The notes: generated by a model not told the origin, from the letters alone. DNA of 15,389 nt from Actinomycetales bacterium (GCA_015655255.1 JAATFJ010000377.1:1-15389), one strand, 5' to 3'; positions 7,173 to 14,489 are shown, counted from the first letter of the stretch. Translations and numbers: made by a program.

Positions 7173-7198
7173 ACATCATCCTGGGCAGCGGATTCACA
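7173..7198 (+). repeat. 26-bp inverted repeat, right copy, beside the IS
   Basis: Identical to the reverse complement of 5043-5068 and starting 9 bp outside the right IS end. An extra partial copy (CAGCGGATTCAC, 7199-7210) follows directly, then a hairpin CACCC-GTCCT-GGGTG (7208-7222) and GGTTTCTCACGC further on, echoing the left copy. No gene is seen between the IS and 7361. Confidence 0.85.
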
Positions 7199-7360
7199 CA
7201 GCGGATTCACCCGTCCTGGGTGTGGTGCTTCGTGTGTTCGCTGGTGGTTTCTCACGCCGAATGTGTCGGTTCACGCGGGGAGTGGTTTCTCGTCACACGA
7301 GTACCCCGCGTCGGCCACAGATTGGTCTCATCCCCTCTCCGTCTCTCCCCCGGAGGTCTC

Positions 7361-7903
7361 ATGCGCCGTCCTCTTCTCACGCTCGTGTTCGCCGGTCTTG
7401 TTGCCGCGGGAGGAGCCGGTCTCGTCGCATGCGCACCCGCGGGCGCCCCGTGCGGCGGGCTGGTCCTCGAAGACGACGCGCGCGTGGCCCCCACCCCCTC
7501 GCAGGGCTGGAGTATGAGCGATCACGGCTGGGTCGAGGCGGCCGCCGAAGGGGACTGGGAGGCGATGTACGCCAACGACCTCGTCACCGCGCTGCGCACC
7601 CAGGTCGATCCGCAGTTTCTCCCCGCGATACTCGCCGCCGCCTCGGGATATACCGTGGCAGGGAAGGAGGAGACGCAGCTCGCCGATGGGAACACCGCCT
7701 CGCTGTGGAAGATCGTCTCCGATGCGTCGGTCACCTACGCCGAGGGCGTCGCGCCCACGGACGTCGCGGTGTACACCGAAACGCTCGGGCCGATCGTCAA
7801 GGTCTTCACGACCTCGGGCGCGGCCTCGAGCACCCGGTACTTCAGTAACTGGGGCGGCTCCTTCGACCGCTCCGAGATCGAGGATCTCGTCGCCGGAGGG
7901 TGA
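7361..7903 (+). CDS. Small secreted lipoprotein of unknown function
   Basis: 180 residues. Signal peptide with MRRP, a hydrophobic core (LLTLVFAGLVAAG) and lipobox LVAC, Cys24, so it is probably anchored to the outer face of the membrane. The mature part begins APAGAPCGGLVLEDD and contains a second Cys at 30. From about residue 55 it reads like a compact alpha+beta domain (GWVEAAAEGDWEAMYANDL, then VDPQFLPAILAAASGYTV). No catalytic motif was recognised and I do not assign a family. ATG 7361 is preceded by CGGAGG (7351-7356), 4 nt away; the frame is open upstream to 7220 but that part covers the repeat region. It lies 124 bp before the iron operon, on the same strand but with the iron box in between, so a shared role is possible, not shown. 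Confidence 0.75.
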   Translation: MRRPLLTLVFAGLVAAGGAGLVACAPAGAPCGGLVLEDDARVAPTPSQGWSMSDHGWVEAAAEGDWEAMYANDLVTALRTQVDPQFLPAILAAASGYTVAGKEETQLADGNTASLWKIVSDASVTYAEGVAPTDVAVYTETLGPIVKVFTTSGAASSTRYFSNWGGSFDRSEIEDLVAGG

Positions 7904-7982
7904 GGCGGGCTCCGCGCGGGTGGAACGGCCAGGCGACAAGCCCTTTCAGAGCCACGGGCAGAGGGATATGCTGAGGAGTTAA

Positions 7983-8001
7983 TTAGGCATACCTATCCTA
8001 A
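7983..8001 (+). promoter_or_regulatory. IdeR/DtxR-type iron box of the siderophore transport operon
   Basis: TTAGGCATACCTATCCTAA matches the 19-bp IdeR/DtxR consensus (TTAGGTTAGGCTAACCTAA) at 13 positions, including both outer TTAGG and CCTAA half-sites. It lies 26 bp before the lipoprotein start. A possible -10 TATGCT (7967-7972) lies just upstream, which would put the box over the transcription start. Iron-dependent repression is inferred. Confidence 0.75.
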
Positions 8002-8027
8002 CTATTTCCCCTCGTGTTCTACCCGAA

Positions 8028-9158
8028 ATGAAGAATCACATGAAGAAGACCGTTATTCGTCGCGCCTGCGCGACTGCGTCGATCCTCGCGCTCGCCTTCG
8101 GCGCGGCAGGATGCAGCTCCTCCTCATCGCCGATCGAGGAGTCCTCCTCTCCCTCGGCCGAGGAGATCACCGTCACCGATCAGCGCGGCGTCGAGGTGAC
8201 TCTCGACGGCCCCGCGGAGAAGATCGTCTCCGCCGTCATCCCCGCGCCCGCGATCATCGCCGCCGTCGACGGCTCCTGGGACCGCATCGCAGGCATCAAC
8301 CAGTCCCTGCTCGACGCCAACAAGCTCGGCATCATCAGCAAGATCTTCCCCGAGAGCATCGCCACCCCCGTCATCGCTGGTTCCGACTTCGTGCCGAACA
8401 TGGAGGAGATCCTCTCCCTCGACCCCGACGTCGTCGTCCAGTGGGGCGACCGCGGGGATGACGTCGTCGCCCCGATCGAGCAGGCCGGCTACCCGGTGGT
8501 CGGTCTCGAGTACGGCACCCAGGAGGACCTGGAGACCTGGATCTCCCTCTTCGGCGACCTCATCGGCAAGGAGGAGCGCGCCGACTCCATCATCGATTGG
8601 ATGCACACGGAGGCCGATGCGGTGGCCGCGCAGGTCGCGGAGATCGGAGGGGAGTCCCCGACGGCGCTCAGCATCTCGTACTCCGATCAGGGCATCAGCG
8701 TCTCGACGGGCTCCGACTATGCCCAGTACGTCTTCGACCTCACCGGCGTGACGAACGTCGCGGAGGGCGCCCAGGTCTCCGATGGCGTCGCGAGCGTCGA
8801 GCAGATCATCGCCTGGGATCCGGACATCATCTTCCTCTCCGCGTTCGACGCGGCGACGCCGGAGGACGTCTACGCGGACGAGCGGCTCGCCGAGGTGTCG
8901 GCGGTCAAGGAGCACCGGGTGTATCGCTCGCCGCTCGGCGTCTACCGTTGGCAGGTCCCCAGCGCGGAGTCGCCGCTGTTCTGGAACTGGGTCGCCGCCC
9001 TCGCCTACCCTGGCGAGTACGAGGTGGACCTTCCCGCGGAGATGCGCGAGCAGGAGCAGTACCTCTACAACTACGAGATGACGGATGAGGATATCGACCT
9101 CGTCCTGCGCACGGACATCAACGAGGGCAGCGCGAACTACGACGCGGTCTCGGAATGA
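8028..9158 (+). CDS. Iron-siderophore ABC transporter substrate-binding lipoprotein
   Basis: 376 residues, expected to capture a ferric-siderophore (or heme-like) ligand outside the membrane. Signal peptide to lipobox AAGC, Cys29, then a Ser/Glu-rich linker. The FecB/TroA-like fold starts at ITVTDQRGVEVTLDGPAEKIV. The two lobes are seen in NMEEILSLDPDVVVQWGD and SVEQIIAWDPDIIFLSAFD, repeated 'site-DPD' elements typical of this family. The C-terminal lobe has YRSPLGVYRWQVPSAESPLFWNW. ATG 8028 begins MKNHMKK; ATG 8040 (MKKTV) is an equally possible start, as neither has a strong ribosome site. It follows an iron box and its last codon overlaps the permease start (ATGA at 9155). The ligand cannot be read from sequence. 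Confidence 0.9.
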   Translation: MKNHMKKTVIRRACATASILALAFGAAGCSSSSSPIEESSSPSAEEITVTDQRGVEVTLDGPAEKIVSAVIPAPAIIAAVDGSWDRIAGINQSLLDANKLGIISKIFPESIATPVIAGSDFVPNMEEILSLDPDVVVQWGDRGDDVVAPIEQAGYPVVGLEYGTQEDLETWISLFGDLIGKEERADSIIDWMHTEADAVAAQVAEIGGESPTALSISYSDQGISVSTGSDYAQYVFDLTGVTNVAEGAQVSDGVASVEQIIAWDPDIIFLSAFDAATPEDVYADERLAEVSAVKEHRVYRSPLGVYRWQVPSAESPLFWNWVAALAYPGEYEVDLPAEMREQEQYLYNYEMTDEDIDLVLRTDINEGSANYDAVSE

Positions 9159-10270
9159 CACCGGCCGACGCCTCGGAGGCGGCCACCGCCTCCGAGGCGG
9201 GCCCCGCGGCGGCGCGGAATGTGCGCCGCCGCGCCCGTCGTGAGCGCGGTGTGATCCTCGTCCTCGCGCTGGCCCTCATCGTCATGGTCCTTGTGGCGAT
9301 GGGCACCGGTCGCCTCGCCGTCCCGATCGAGAAGGTCGCTCTCATCGCCGCTCACGACGTCTCGGAGTTCTTCGGCTGGGACTGGGGCATCCCCGTGACC
9401 TGGGGGAACGGAGAGCACAGCGCCGTCTCCCTCATCCGCGCTCCGCGGGCGCTCCTCGCCGTGCTCGTCGGGAGCGCGCTCGCCCTTTCGGGGGCCGTGC
9501 TGCAGGCGCTGTTCCGCAACCCGCTCGTATCACCCGACATCGTCGGGGTCTCCTCCGCGGCGTCCTTCGGAGGTGTTCTCGCCATTCTCCTGGGATGGGG
9601 CGGATTCGCCCTCATGGGCGGCTCCTTCCTCTTCGGGCTGCTCGCCGCGGGCCTCGTCATGATCCTCTCCCGGCTGCGCACGAGCTCCCCCACCCTGACC
9701 ATCGTGCTCGGCGGCATCGTGATCTCAGCGCTCTTCAACGCCTTCGTCTCCCTCGTCACCTACCTCGCCGATCCGTACACGACCCTGCCGTCGATCACCT
9801 TCTGGCTCATGGGCTCCTTCGCCACGGCGACCTGGACGCAGGTGGGATGGGCGGTGGCACACATCATGGTGGGCACCATCGTCGTGCTCGCACTGCGCTG
9901 GCGGCTCAACGTCCTCTCCCTGGGGGATGAGGAGGCGCTCGCCCTTCACGTACGCCCTGTTCCGCTGCGGCTCGTCCTGCTCATCGCGGTGTCGATGCTC
10001 ACCGCGACGACCGTGGCGGTGAGCGGCGTCATCGGCTGGGTCGGTCTCGTCATCCCGCATCTCGTGCGACTCGTGACCAGTGGGGACAACCGCACGCTGC
10101 TCCCCGCCTCCGCCCTGCTCGGCGGCCTGTATATGCTCGCCGTCGACACGCTGGCGCGATCGGTCGCCGAGGTCGAGGTCCCCGTGGGCATCCTCACCGC
10201 CATCATCGGCGCGCCCGTCTTCGTCCTCCTCCTCGTGCGCCGCGCGCGGACGGGGGCGAGCCTTGCTTAG
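9155..10270 (+). CDS. FecCD-family iron-siderophore permease
   Basis: 371 residues; the membrane channel of a type II ABC importer, working as a homodimer with the ATPase encoded next. A charged, Ala-rich cytoplasmic N-terminus (about 30 residues) precedes about ten hydrophobic helices. Family signatures: SLIRAPRALLAVLVGSALALSGA then VLQALFRNPLVSPDIVGVSS, LGGIVISALFNAF, LSLGDEEALALHV (coupling region) and GVIGWVGLVIPHLVRLVTSGDNR, ending with the usual PVGILTAIIGAPVFVLLLVRR. It starts inside the stop of the binding-protein gene (ATGA) and ends 8 nt into the ATPase gene, so the three are translationally coupled. Only one permease gene is present, consistent with a homodimer. Confidence 0.95.
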   Translation: MTPADASEAATASEAGPAAARNVRRRARRERGVILVLALALIVMVLVAMGTGRLAVPIEKVALIAAHDVSEFFGWDWGIPVTWGNGEHSAVSLIRAPRALLAVLVGSALALSGAVLQALFRNPLVSPDIVGVSSAASFGGVLAILLGWGGFALMGGSFLFGLLAAGLVMILSRLRTSSPTLTIVLGGIVISALFNAFVSLVTYLADPYTTLPSITFWLMGSFATATWTQVGWAVAHIMVGTIVVLALRWRLNVLSLGDEEALALHVRPVPLRLVLLIAVSMLTATTVAVSGVIGWVGLVIPHLVRLVTSGDNRTLLPASALLGGLYMLAVDTLARSVAEVEVPVGILTAIIGAPVFVLLLVRRARTGASLA

Positions 10271-11036
10271 CGCGCGAGATCTCGGCTTCCGCTACGGCAC
10301 CTCTCAGCCCTGGCTCTTCCGTCACCTCGAGCTGTCTGTCGCAGAGGGCGGGGTCGTCGCGATCCTCGGACCGAACGCCCGGGGGAAGACGACGCTCCTC
10401 ACGTGTCTGTCTGGCGTGCGCCGACCCGCGGAGGGGGAGGTCGTCACGGGCGGTGGCGTGGGCTATGTGCCGCAGACCCATTCCGTCGAGCACGCCTTCT
10501 CCGTCCATGAGATGGTCGTCATGGGCCGGGCTTCCCGCATCCGTGCCTGGTCGGCCCCCTCGGCGGGCGATCTGGATGCCGCGTGGGACGCGCTGGAACG
10601 CGTCGGGATGGCATACCTCGGAGACAGGGTGTTCGGCGCGCTCTCCGGAGGGCAGCGGCAGCTCGTCCTCATCGCGCGCGCTCTCGTGTGCGACCCCGCT
10701 GTGCTCATCCTCGACGAGCCGACGAGCGCGCTCGACCTCCGCAACCAACGACGGGTGATCTCGGTGATCCGCGACCTCGCGGCCGGGGGCATGAGCGTCG
10801 TCTTCACCACGCACGACCCCACCCACGCACTGCACGTCGCCGCGCACACCCTCGTGATGGACGACGACATCCGGTTCGGCCCGACCGCCGACCTGCTCAC
10901 GGCGCCGGTGCTCTCGGAACTGTACGGGACTCCCGTGGTCACCGCCCGCGTCGAGTTCGCGAGCGGTGTGCGCACCGTCGTCGCTCCCGACCTCCTCGCA
11001 GAAGAACCACCTGCCTCAGAGAAGGGAAAGTCATGA
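10263..11036 (+). CDS. FecE-like ABC transporter ATP-binding protein
   Basis: 257 residues; powers the FecCD-type permease. Walker A GPNARGKTT (residues about 39-47), Q-loop YVPQTHSVEHAFSVHEMVV, signature LSGGQRQ, Walker B plus D-loop LILDEPTSALD and H-loop TTHDP are all present. The Walker A has Ala where Gly is usual (GPNGxGKTT). The start is a TTG at 10263, followed by LSARDLGFRYG, the normal N-terminus for this family. No ATG or GTG fits: the frame upstream is an Arg/Pro/Ser-rich shadow of the permease. It overlaps the permease by 8 nt and the next gene by ATGA. The C-terminal tail (about 30 residues, ending ASEKGKS) is hydrophilic. Confidence 0.93.
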   Translation: MLSARDLGFRYGTSQPWLFRHLELSVAEGGVVAILGPNARGKTTLLTCLSGVRRPAEGEVVTGGGVGYVPQTHSVEHAFSVHEMVVMGRASRIRAWSAPSAGDLDAAWDALERVGMAYLGDRVFGALSGGQRQLVLIARALVCDPAVLILDEPTSALDLRNQRRVISVIRDLAAGGMSVVFTTHDPTHALHVAAHTLVMDDDIRFGPTADLLTAPVLSELYGTPVVTARVEFASGVRTVVAPDLLAEEPPASEKGKS

Positions 11037-11647
11037 TCCTGCAACTCGTGCAGCGTCGTCCGGAAGAGGGCGGCGGCGGGGCGTTCGAGACCCGCGACGT
11101 CTACGACCTCGACGGCATCGCCCTCGACGACTACCGGGGCATCGTCATCAGCGGGGGATGCGATCAGCGTTTCCTCGCCGCGCGGGGCGACCGGCTGGGC
11201 GAGTGGGTCTCCGCGGGTGGACGGATTCTCGTGAACGGCCATCCCGTCCTGCCCTTCCTCCCCGGAACACCCGCGCATCGCGCGCTCGACTTCCACACCA
11301 CCGAGGACCTGTGGCTCACCGAGATGAGCGACCATCCCCTCTGGCACGGTGTCGACCGGAAGGATCTGCTCTTCAACACCGGCGTCCCTGGCTCGCACAC
11401 CTTCGCGGAGCTCACACGCATCGGTGTGGCGGGGTTCTATGCCCACGCCTACCTCGTGGGACTTCCCGAAGGGGCCACCGTCATCACCGGCATCGGCCCG
11501 GGGCGGCTGCCCGTCGACGTCGCCTACCCGCTGGGGGAGGGTGAGGTCATCCTGCACCTCGGGAACGACCTCGCCGGCTTCGCGAAGCAGGGAACCACCG
11601 CGAGCGTGCTCGGTGAGCGCATCGTCGCACATCTGGAGGAACGATGA
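11033..11647 (+). CDS. Putative ThuA/class I glutamine-amidotransferase-like-fold protein, first of a pair
   Basis: 204 residues with no signal peptide or membrane helix; cytosolic. The pattern LDDYRGIVISGGCDQRFL (31-48), EWVSAGGRILVNGHPVLPFL (57-76), PEGATVITGIG and GEGEVILHLGNDLAGF (169-183) resembles flavodoxin-like glutamine-amidotransferase/ThuA-type proteins: 'is it here' loop, strand leading to the nucleophile-elbow position, and a late 'G.G.VI..GND' strand. The usual nucleophile Cys is absent; NGH (68-70) stands there and the only Cys is C43. ATGA overlap with the ATPase stop and AAGGGA 5 nt upstream show tight co-expression with iron uptake. It shares LPGT (76-79) and (S/T)DHP(L/F)W (99-104) with the next protein. 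Possible roles are a non-catalytic partner or hydrolase acting on the imported siderophore; neither is shown. The fold call is my inference. Confidence 0.6.
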   Translation: MILQLVQRRPEEGGGGAFETRDVYDLDGIALDDYRGIVISGGCDQRFLAARGDRLGEWVSAGGRILVNGHPVLPFLPGTPAHRALDFHTTEDLWLTEMSDHPLWHGVDRKDLLFNTGVPGSHTFAELTRIGVAGFYAHAYLVGLPEGATVITGIGPGRLPVDVAYPLGEGEVILHLGNDLAGFAKQGTTASVLGERIVAHLEER

Positions 11648-12309
11648 TGAGAAGGACCGCTTTCGTCCACACGGGAAGCTTCTTCCACCTGGCGACGCTC
11701 CGCGACCCCGCCGTCATTGCGATGGATGTCGAAGACGTCTACGCCCCGGAACTGGAGCCCGGCGATCTCGACGCCTACGACGCGGTTTACGTCGCGGCCC
11801 GCCTGCATCCCGTGCAGTGCGCGCGCATCGCCCCGCAGCTCGTCGCCTTCCTGAATCGGCCCGGAGCGCGGATGTACATCGACGGCGAGAACGGCGTCTG
11901 TGAGTGGCTGCCGGGAACCACGGAGATCCGGCGCGGCACCAACTTCTGGGCTTGGCGTGTGGGCGAGGACGTGGGACGGCGCTCCGTGCACACCGATCAC
12001 CCCTTCTGGCAGCGTCTCAGCGCGCGTTCCGTGCACTGGCATTACCACGGCGTGCTCCCGCACCCGCAGGGGGCGGTCCCTCTCGTCGCGTTGGAGGAGC
12101 TTCCCGGAACCGCGCAGGAGGAAGATCCCTGGGGGCTGAACTACCGTGCGGTGCCCGGTCACCCCAACACCCTGCTCTACTACGACGAGCACACCTTCGC
12201 CGCCGATCTGGTGGTGAGCACGATGGACGCCGCCTACCATCACGGCTCCGGTTTCATGCCCGGAGCGACGCAGCTCCTCTACCGCATGCTGCGCTGGCTG
12301 GGGGAGTAG
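11644..12309 (+). CDS. Putative ThuA/GATase-like-fold protein, second of a pair
   Basis: 221 residues, soluble, no signal peptide. LDAYDAVYVAARLHPVQ (42-58), VAFLNRPGARMYIDGENGV (67-85), WLPGT (88-92), TDHPFW (117-122), NTLLYYDEHTFAADLVVST (175-193) and a C-terminal helix QLLYRMLRWLG follow the same order as the upstream protein, indicating distant paralogy. It has an unusual HWHYHG cluster (131-136) with H140 and a later HH (199-200), which could hold a metal. C86 lies near the elbow position (ENGVCEW). ATG 11644 overlaps the upstream stop (ATGA) and is preceded by GGAGGA. It is the last gene of the operon and ends 4 nt before the convergent SIP gene. I know of no function for this family. 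Confidence 0.6.
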   Translation: MMRRTAFVHTGSFFHLATLRDPAVIAMDVEDVYAPELEPGDLDAYDAVYVAARLHPVQCARIAPQLVAFLNRPGARMYIDGENGVCEWLPGTTEIRRGTNFWAWRVGEDVGRRSVHTDHPFWQRLSARSVHWHYHGVLPHPQGAVPLVALEELPGTAQEEDPWGLNYRAVPGHPNTLLYYDEHTFAADLVVSTMDAAYHHGSGFMPGATQLLYRMLRWLGE

Positions 12310-12313
12310 CCGC

Positions 12314-13111
12314 TCAACTCGGCGCGCTGCGCCCCACCCGCCAGTAGCCGGAGAAGGTGACGTTCTGCTTCGGGAGGCCGAGCTCGGAGACGAGGTACCG
12401 GCGCACTCCCGTGGCCACGGCCTGCTCGCCCACGGCGAAGGCGGTGAGGTCCGTGCCGAGTCCGAGCTCGCGTATGGCGGGCAGGACGGCTGAGCCGGGT
12501 GCGTCGTCGTGTCCGCGCACGAGCCAGTGCACTGTTATACCCGCCGGTGCCTCGGCCGCCTGCTTGTCCGCCTCGTCGAAGAGCTCGATGACGGCGTCGC
12601 CCACGGCATCCCGGGGCATGTCGCGGAGGATGCCGAGGACGGCCGGCATCCCGCTCTCGTCCGTGGCGAGGAGGGTGCGCGCCGCGGTGACCGGCTTCCA
12701 CCCGCAGCCCTGGTCGATGAACGCCGTCTGTGCCCCCGCCTCGACGGTCGCGGCCCAGGGCCCCGCGACCCCCTCCGTGCCGTGCACGAGGAAGTCGACG
12801 TCCATCTCGGCAAGACCGGTGCGGAACTGCCGGATCGTGTAGTTGCGGATGCTCGGACGCGTGCCCTTGGGGAGCGTGAGGTATTTGAGGAGGCCGCCAA
12901 CCCCGAATCGCTCCGGCAGGTTGTCGAAGCGGTCGGCATCGTGCACGGGAATCGCGAGCCGGAACCACTGGTCGAAGCCCTTGTACTCGAACCGCTCCAG
13001 TGCCTCCCCGCCGAAGGTCACGCGCGTCATATGCGGAGTGATGCGTTCCGTGCGGAGTACCTCGACCGGGACGAGCCCGGAATCGGAATGGGTCACGGTG
13101 ATGTTGCTCAC
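12314..13111 (-). CDS. Siderophore-interacting protein (SIP), NAD(P)H/flavin ferric-siderophore reductase
   Basis: 265 residues; a cytosolic flavoreductase of the ViuB/SIP family that reduces ferric siderophores to release Fe(II). FAD-binding domain, residues about 14-130, with RNYT (89-92), the RxYS/T motif binding FAD, and GTEGVAGPWA (111-120). The SIP C-terminal domain follows, with LLATDESGMPA (147-157) in place of the common GDETALPA, FAVGEQAVATGVRRYL (225-240) and the terminal GYWRVG (255-260). GTG start at 13111 with AGGA 7 nt upstream. It is convergent with the transport operon and has its own iron box 47 bp upstream, so both would be induced together in iron shortage. Confidence 0.95.
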   Translation of the reverse strand: MSNITVTHSDSGLVPVEVLRTERITPHMTRVTFGGEALERFEYKGFDQWFRLAIPVHDADRFDNLPERFGVGGLLKYLTLPKGTRPSIRNYTIRQFRTGLAEMDVDFLVHGTEGVAGPWAATVEAGAQTAFIDQGCGWKPVTAARTLLATDESGMPAVLGILRDMPRDAVGDAVIELFDEADKQAAEAPAGITVHWLVRGHDDAPGSAVLPAIRELGLGTDLTAFAVGEQAVATGVRRYLVSELGLPKQNVTFSGYWRVGRSAPS

Positions 13112-13157
13112 GGAGGTCCTCTCGATTCACTGCCGTCATGATCCCCCGCGACGGCAC

Positions 13158-13176
13158 GCAGATAAGGCTATGCTTA
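13158..13176 (-). promoter_or_regulatory. IdeR/DtxR-type iron box upstream of the SIP gene
   Basis: The 19 bp at 13158-13176 (minus strand TAAGCATAGCCTTATCTGC) match the iron-box consensus at about 12 positions, including the central TAGCCT and an outer TAAG/CTTA pair. It lies 46 bp before the SIP start. It is weaker than the box at 7983 but in the expected place for an iron-regulated reductase. Confidence 0.6.
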
Positions 13177-13339
13177 CTCGGCTTCCGTGGCTAGATCTCG
13201 CGGCCGAATGGTTGACACTCGGGGCGCCCCGCGGTGCGACGGGCGTACCGTCACGGTGAGGGGACAGAGGCGAGGGGAACCGGCTGCCCCGGCGGGCCGA
13301 GCCCGGTTCCTCTCGGCGGAGCCCCGCCGCCCTCGACCG

Positions 13340-13460
13340 TTCTGCAGGACTCCCGTGTCGTTCTGCAGAAGCAGATTTCCTCCCCGGCCTCCGGCGACGG
13401 CGTGTCGCCGTCGCGCAGACCGTTGCTCCTGCAGAACGGCGGGGTTCTCCTGCAGAACGG
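13340..13460. repeat. Palindromic intergenic element, copy A (four phased CTGCAG motifs and a hairpin)
   Basis: Located in the 373-bp gap between the SIP promoter and the SDR stop, where I see no gene. Order: TTCTGCAGGA (13340), TTCTGCAGAA (13361), hairpin stem GCGACGGCG (13394-13402) with loop TGT and CGCCGTCGC (13406-13414), TCCTGCAGAA (13427), TCCTGCAGAA (13448). The motifs in each arm are 21 bp apart, and the right arm is the reverse complement of the left in layout. A second copy is at 15143-15263. The gap also has a perfect 12-bp palindrome CGGGGCGCCCCG (13220-13231). Confidence 0.9.
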
Positions 13461-13484
13461 CAAGGAGCGCGTCGAGACTCCTGT

Positions 13485-14489
13485 CTACTGCACCGACCAG
13501 CCTCCGTCGGAGGGGAGGATGACGCCGTTGATGTTCACGCCGTCGTCGGAGAGCAGGAAGGTGAGGGAGGCGGCGAGCTGCTCTGCCGTTGCGAGCGTGG
13601 GGATCTGGCTCTGGAAGGGCTGGAGCTTCGCCGACCCCGCCTCCGAGACGTGCGGCGGGAAGGGGATGCCCGTCGCAACGCCGCCGGGGGCGACGGCGTT
13701 GACGCGGATACCCTGCGATCCGTACATGAACGCCGCCGACTTCGTGAGGCCCACGACGGCATGCTTGGACGTCGTGTACGCGTTCCCGGAGGCGTTGCCG
13801 CGCAGGCCCGCCTCGCTCGCGACGTTGACGATCGATCCCCGTCCCGCGGCGATCATGGCGGGGAGTGCCGCGCGCGTGAGCTTGAAGGTGCCCGTGAGGT
13901 TCACGCCGATGACCCGCTCCCACATGGCGTCCGTCGTCTCGTGCAGGGGCGAGAAGTCGTCGTTGATGCCCGCGACGTTCGCGAGGGCGTCGATGCGCTC
14001 GCCCGCGGCGGCGATGATCGCGTCGACGGAGTCCTGCTGCGTGATGTCTCCCGTGACCGTGATGATCTCGGCATCGGGGAGGGAGGCGGCGAACTCCGCG
14101 AGGCGGTCGGCGGAGACGTCGACCGCGACGACGCGGCCTCCTTCGCGCGCGATGCGCGAGGCCGTTGCGCGCCCGATCCCGGACGCGGCGCCTGTGACGA
14201 TGACAGTCTTGCCCGAGAAGCGGCCGGGTGCCGTCGCCTCCTGCCAGATCCCCGTCTCCTCCTCTTCGGGAGCGACACCATCGTTGGCCTGCAGCACGAG
14301 GCCGTCGATGACGGACTGGGGGAGCTGGCCCTGGCTCAGTGCGACGAGCTGCTGCAGCGGGAGCCCGCGTGCGGGGGCGAGGGACTCGGCGGATCCGCCG
14401 GACTGTGCGAGCAGCCCGGTGAGAAGGGGGCCTCCGACGGGGCTGTCGAGCCAGTCTCCGATGGGGGAATTCGCGGTGAGGGCGGTCAT
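13485..14489 (-). CDS. Short-chain dehydrogenase/reductase with an extra N-terminal helical domain
   Basis: 334 residues, about 85 longer than a classical SDR. The C-terminal part (from about 88) is a complete oxidoreductase: TGAASGIG (99-106) for cofactor, acidic VDV with Asp124 favouring NAD(H), NVAG (171-174), catalytic Ser225, Tyr238 and Lys242 (YTTSK), and VAPGGVATG after it. The N-terminal part has two amphipathic stretches (SPIGDWLDSPVGGPLLTGLL, 8-27, and LPLQQLVALSQGQLPQSVID, 43-62) followed by an acidic linker (GVAPEEEETG). This resembles the small helical domain I recall at the C-terminus of some actinobacterial GH3 glycosidases. The substrate is unknown. The start ATG has GGAAAGG 6 nt upstream. 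It diverges from the MarR gene over an inverted repeat, so it is a likely target of that regulator. Confidence 0.88.
   Translation of the reverse strand: MTALTANSPIGDWLDSPVGGPLLTGLLAQSGGSAESLAPARGLPLQQLVALSQGQLPQSVIDGLVLQANDGVAPEEEETGIWQEATAPGRFSGKTVIVTGAASGIGRATASRIAREGGRVVAVDVSADRLAEFAASLPDAEIITVTGDITQQDSVDAIIAAAGERIDALANVAGINDDFSPLHETTDAMWERVIGVNLTGTFKLTRAALPAMIAAGRGSIVNVASEAGLRGNASGNAYTTSKHAVVGLTKSAAFMYGSQGIRVNAVAPGGVATGIPFPPHVSEAGSAKLQPFQSQIPTLATAEQLAASLTFLLSDDGVNINGVILPSDGGWSVQ

Noticed and set aside
13211..13255. TTGACA with a downstream TACCGT on the plus strand as a promoter
   Set aside because: No gene starts downstream on that strand; the only plus-strand frames there are shadows of the SDR.
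13340..13460. CRISPR array or simple rho-independent terminator for the palindromic element
   Set aside because: Only four short motifs in inverted pairs with no uniform spacers, and the hairpin lacks a U-tract.
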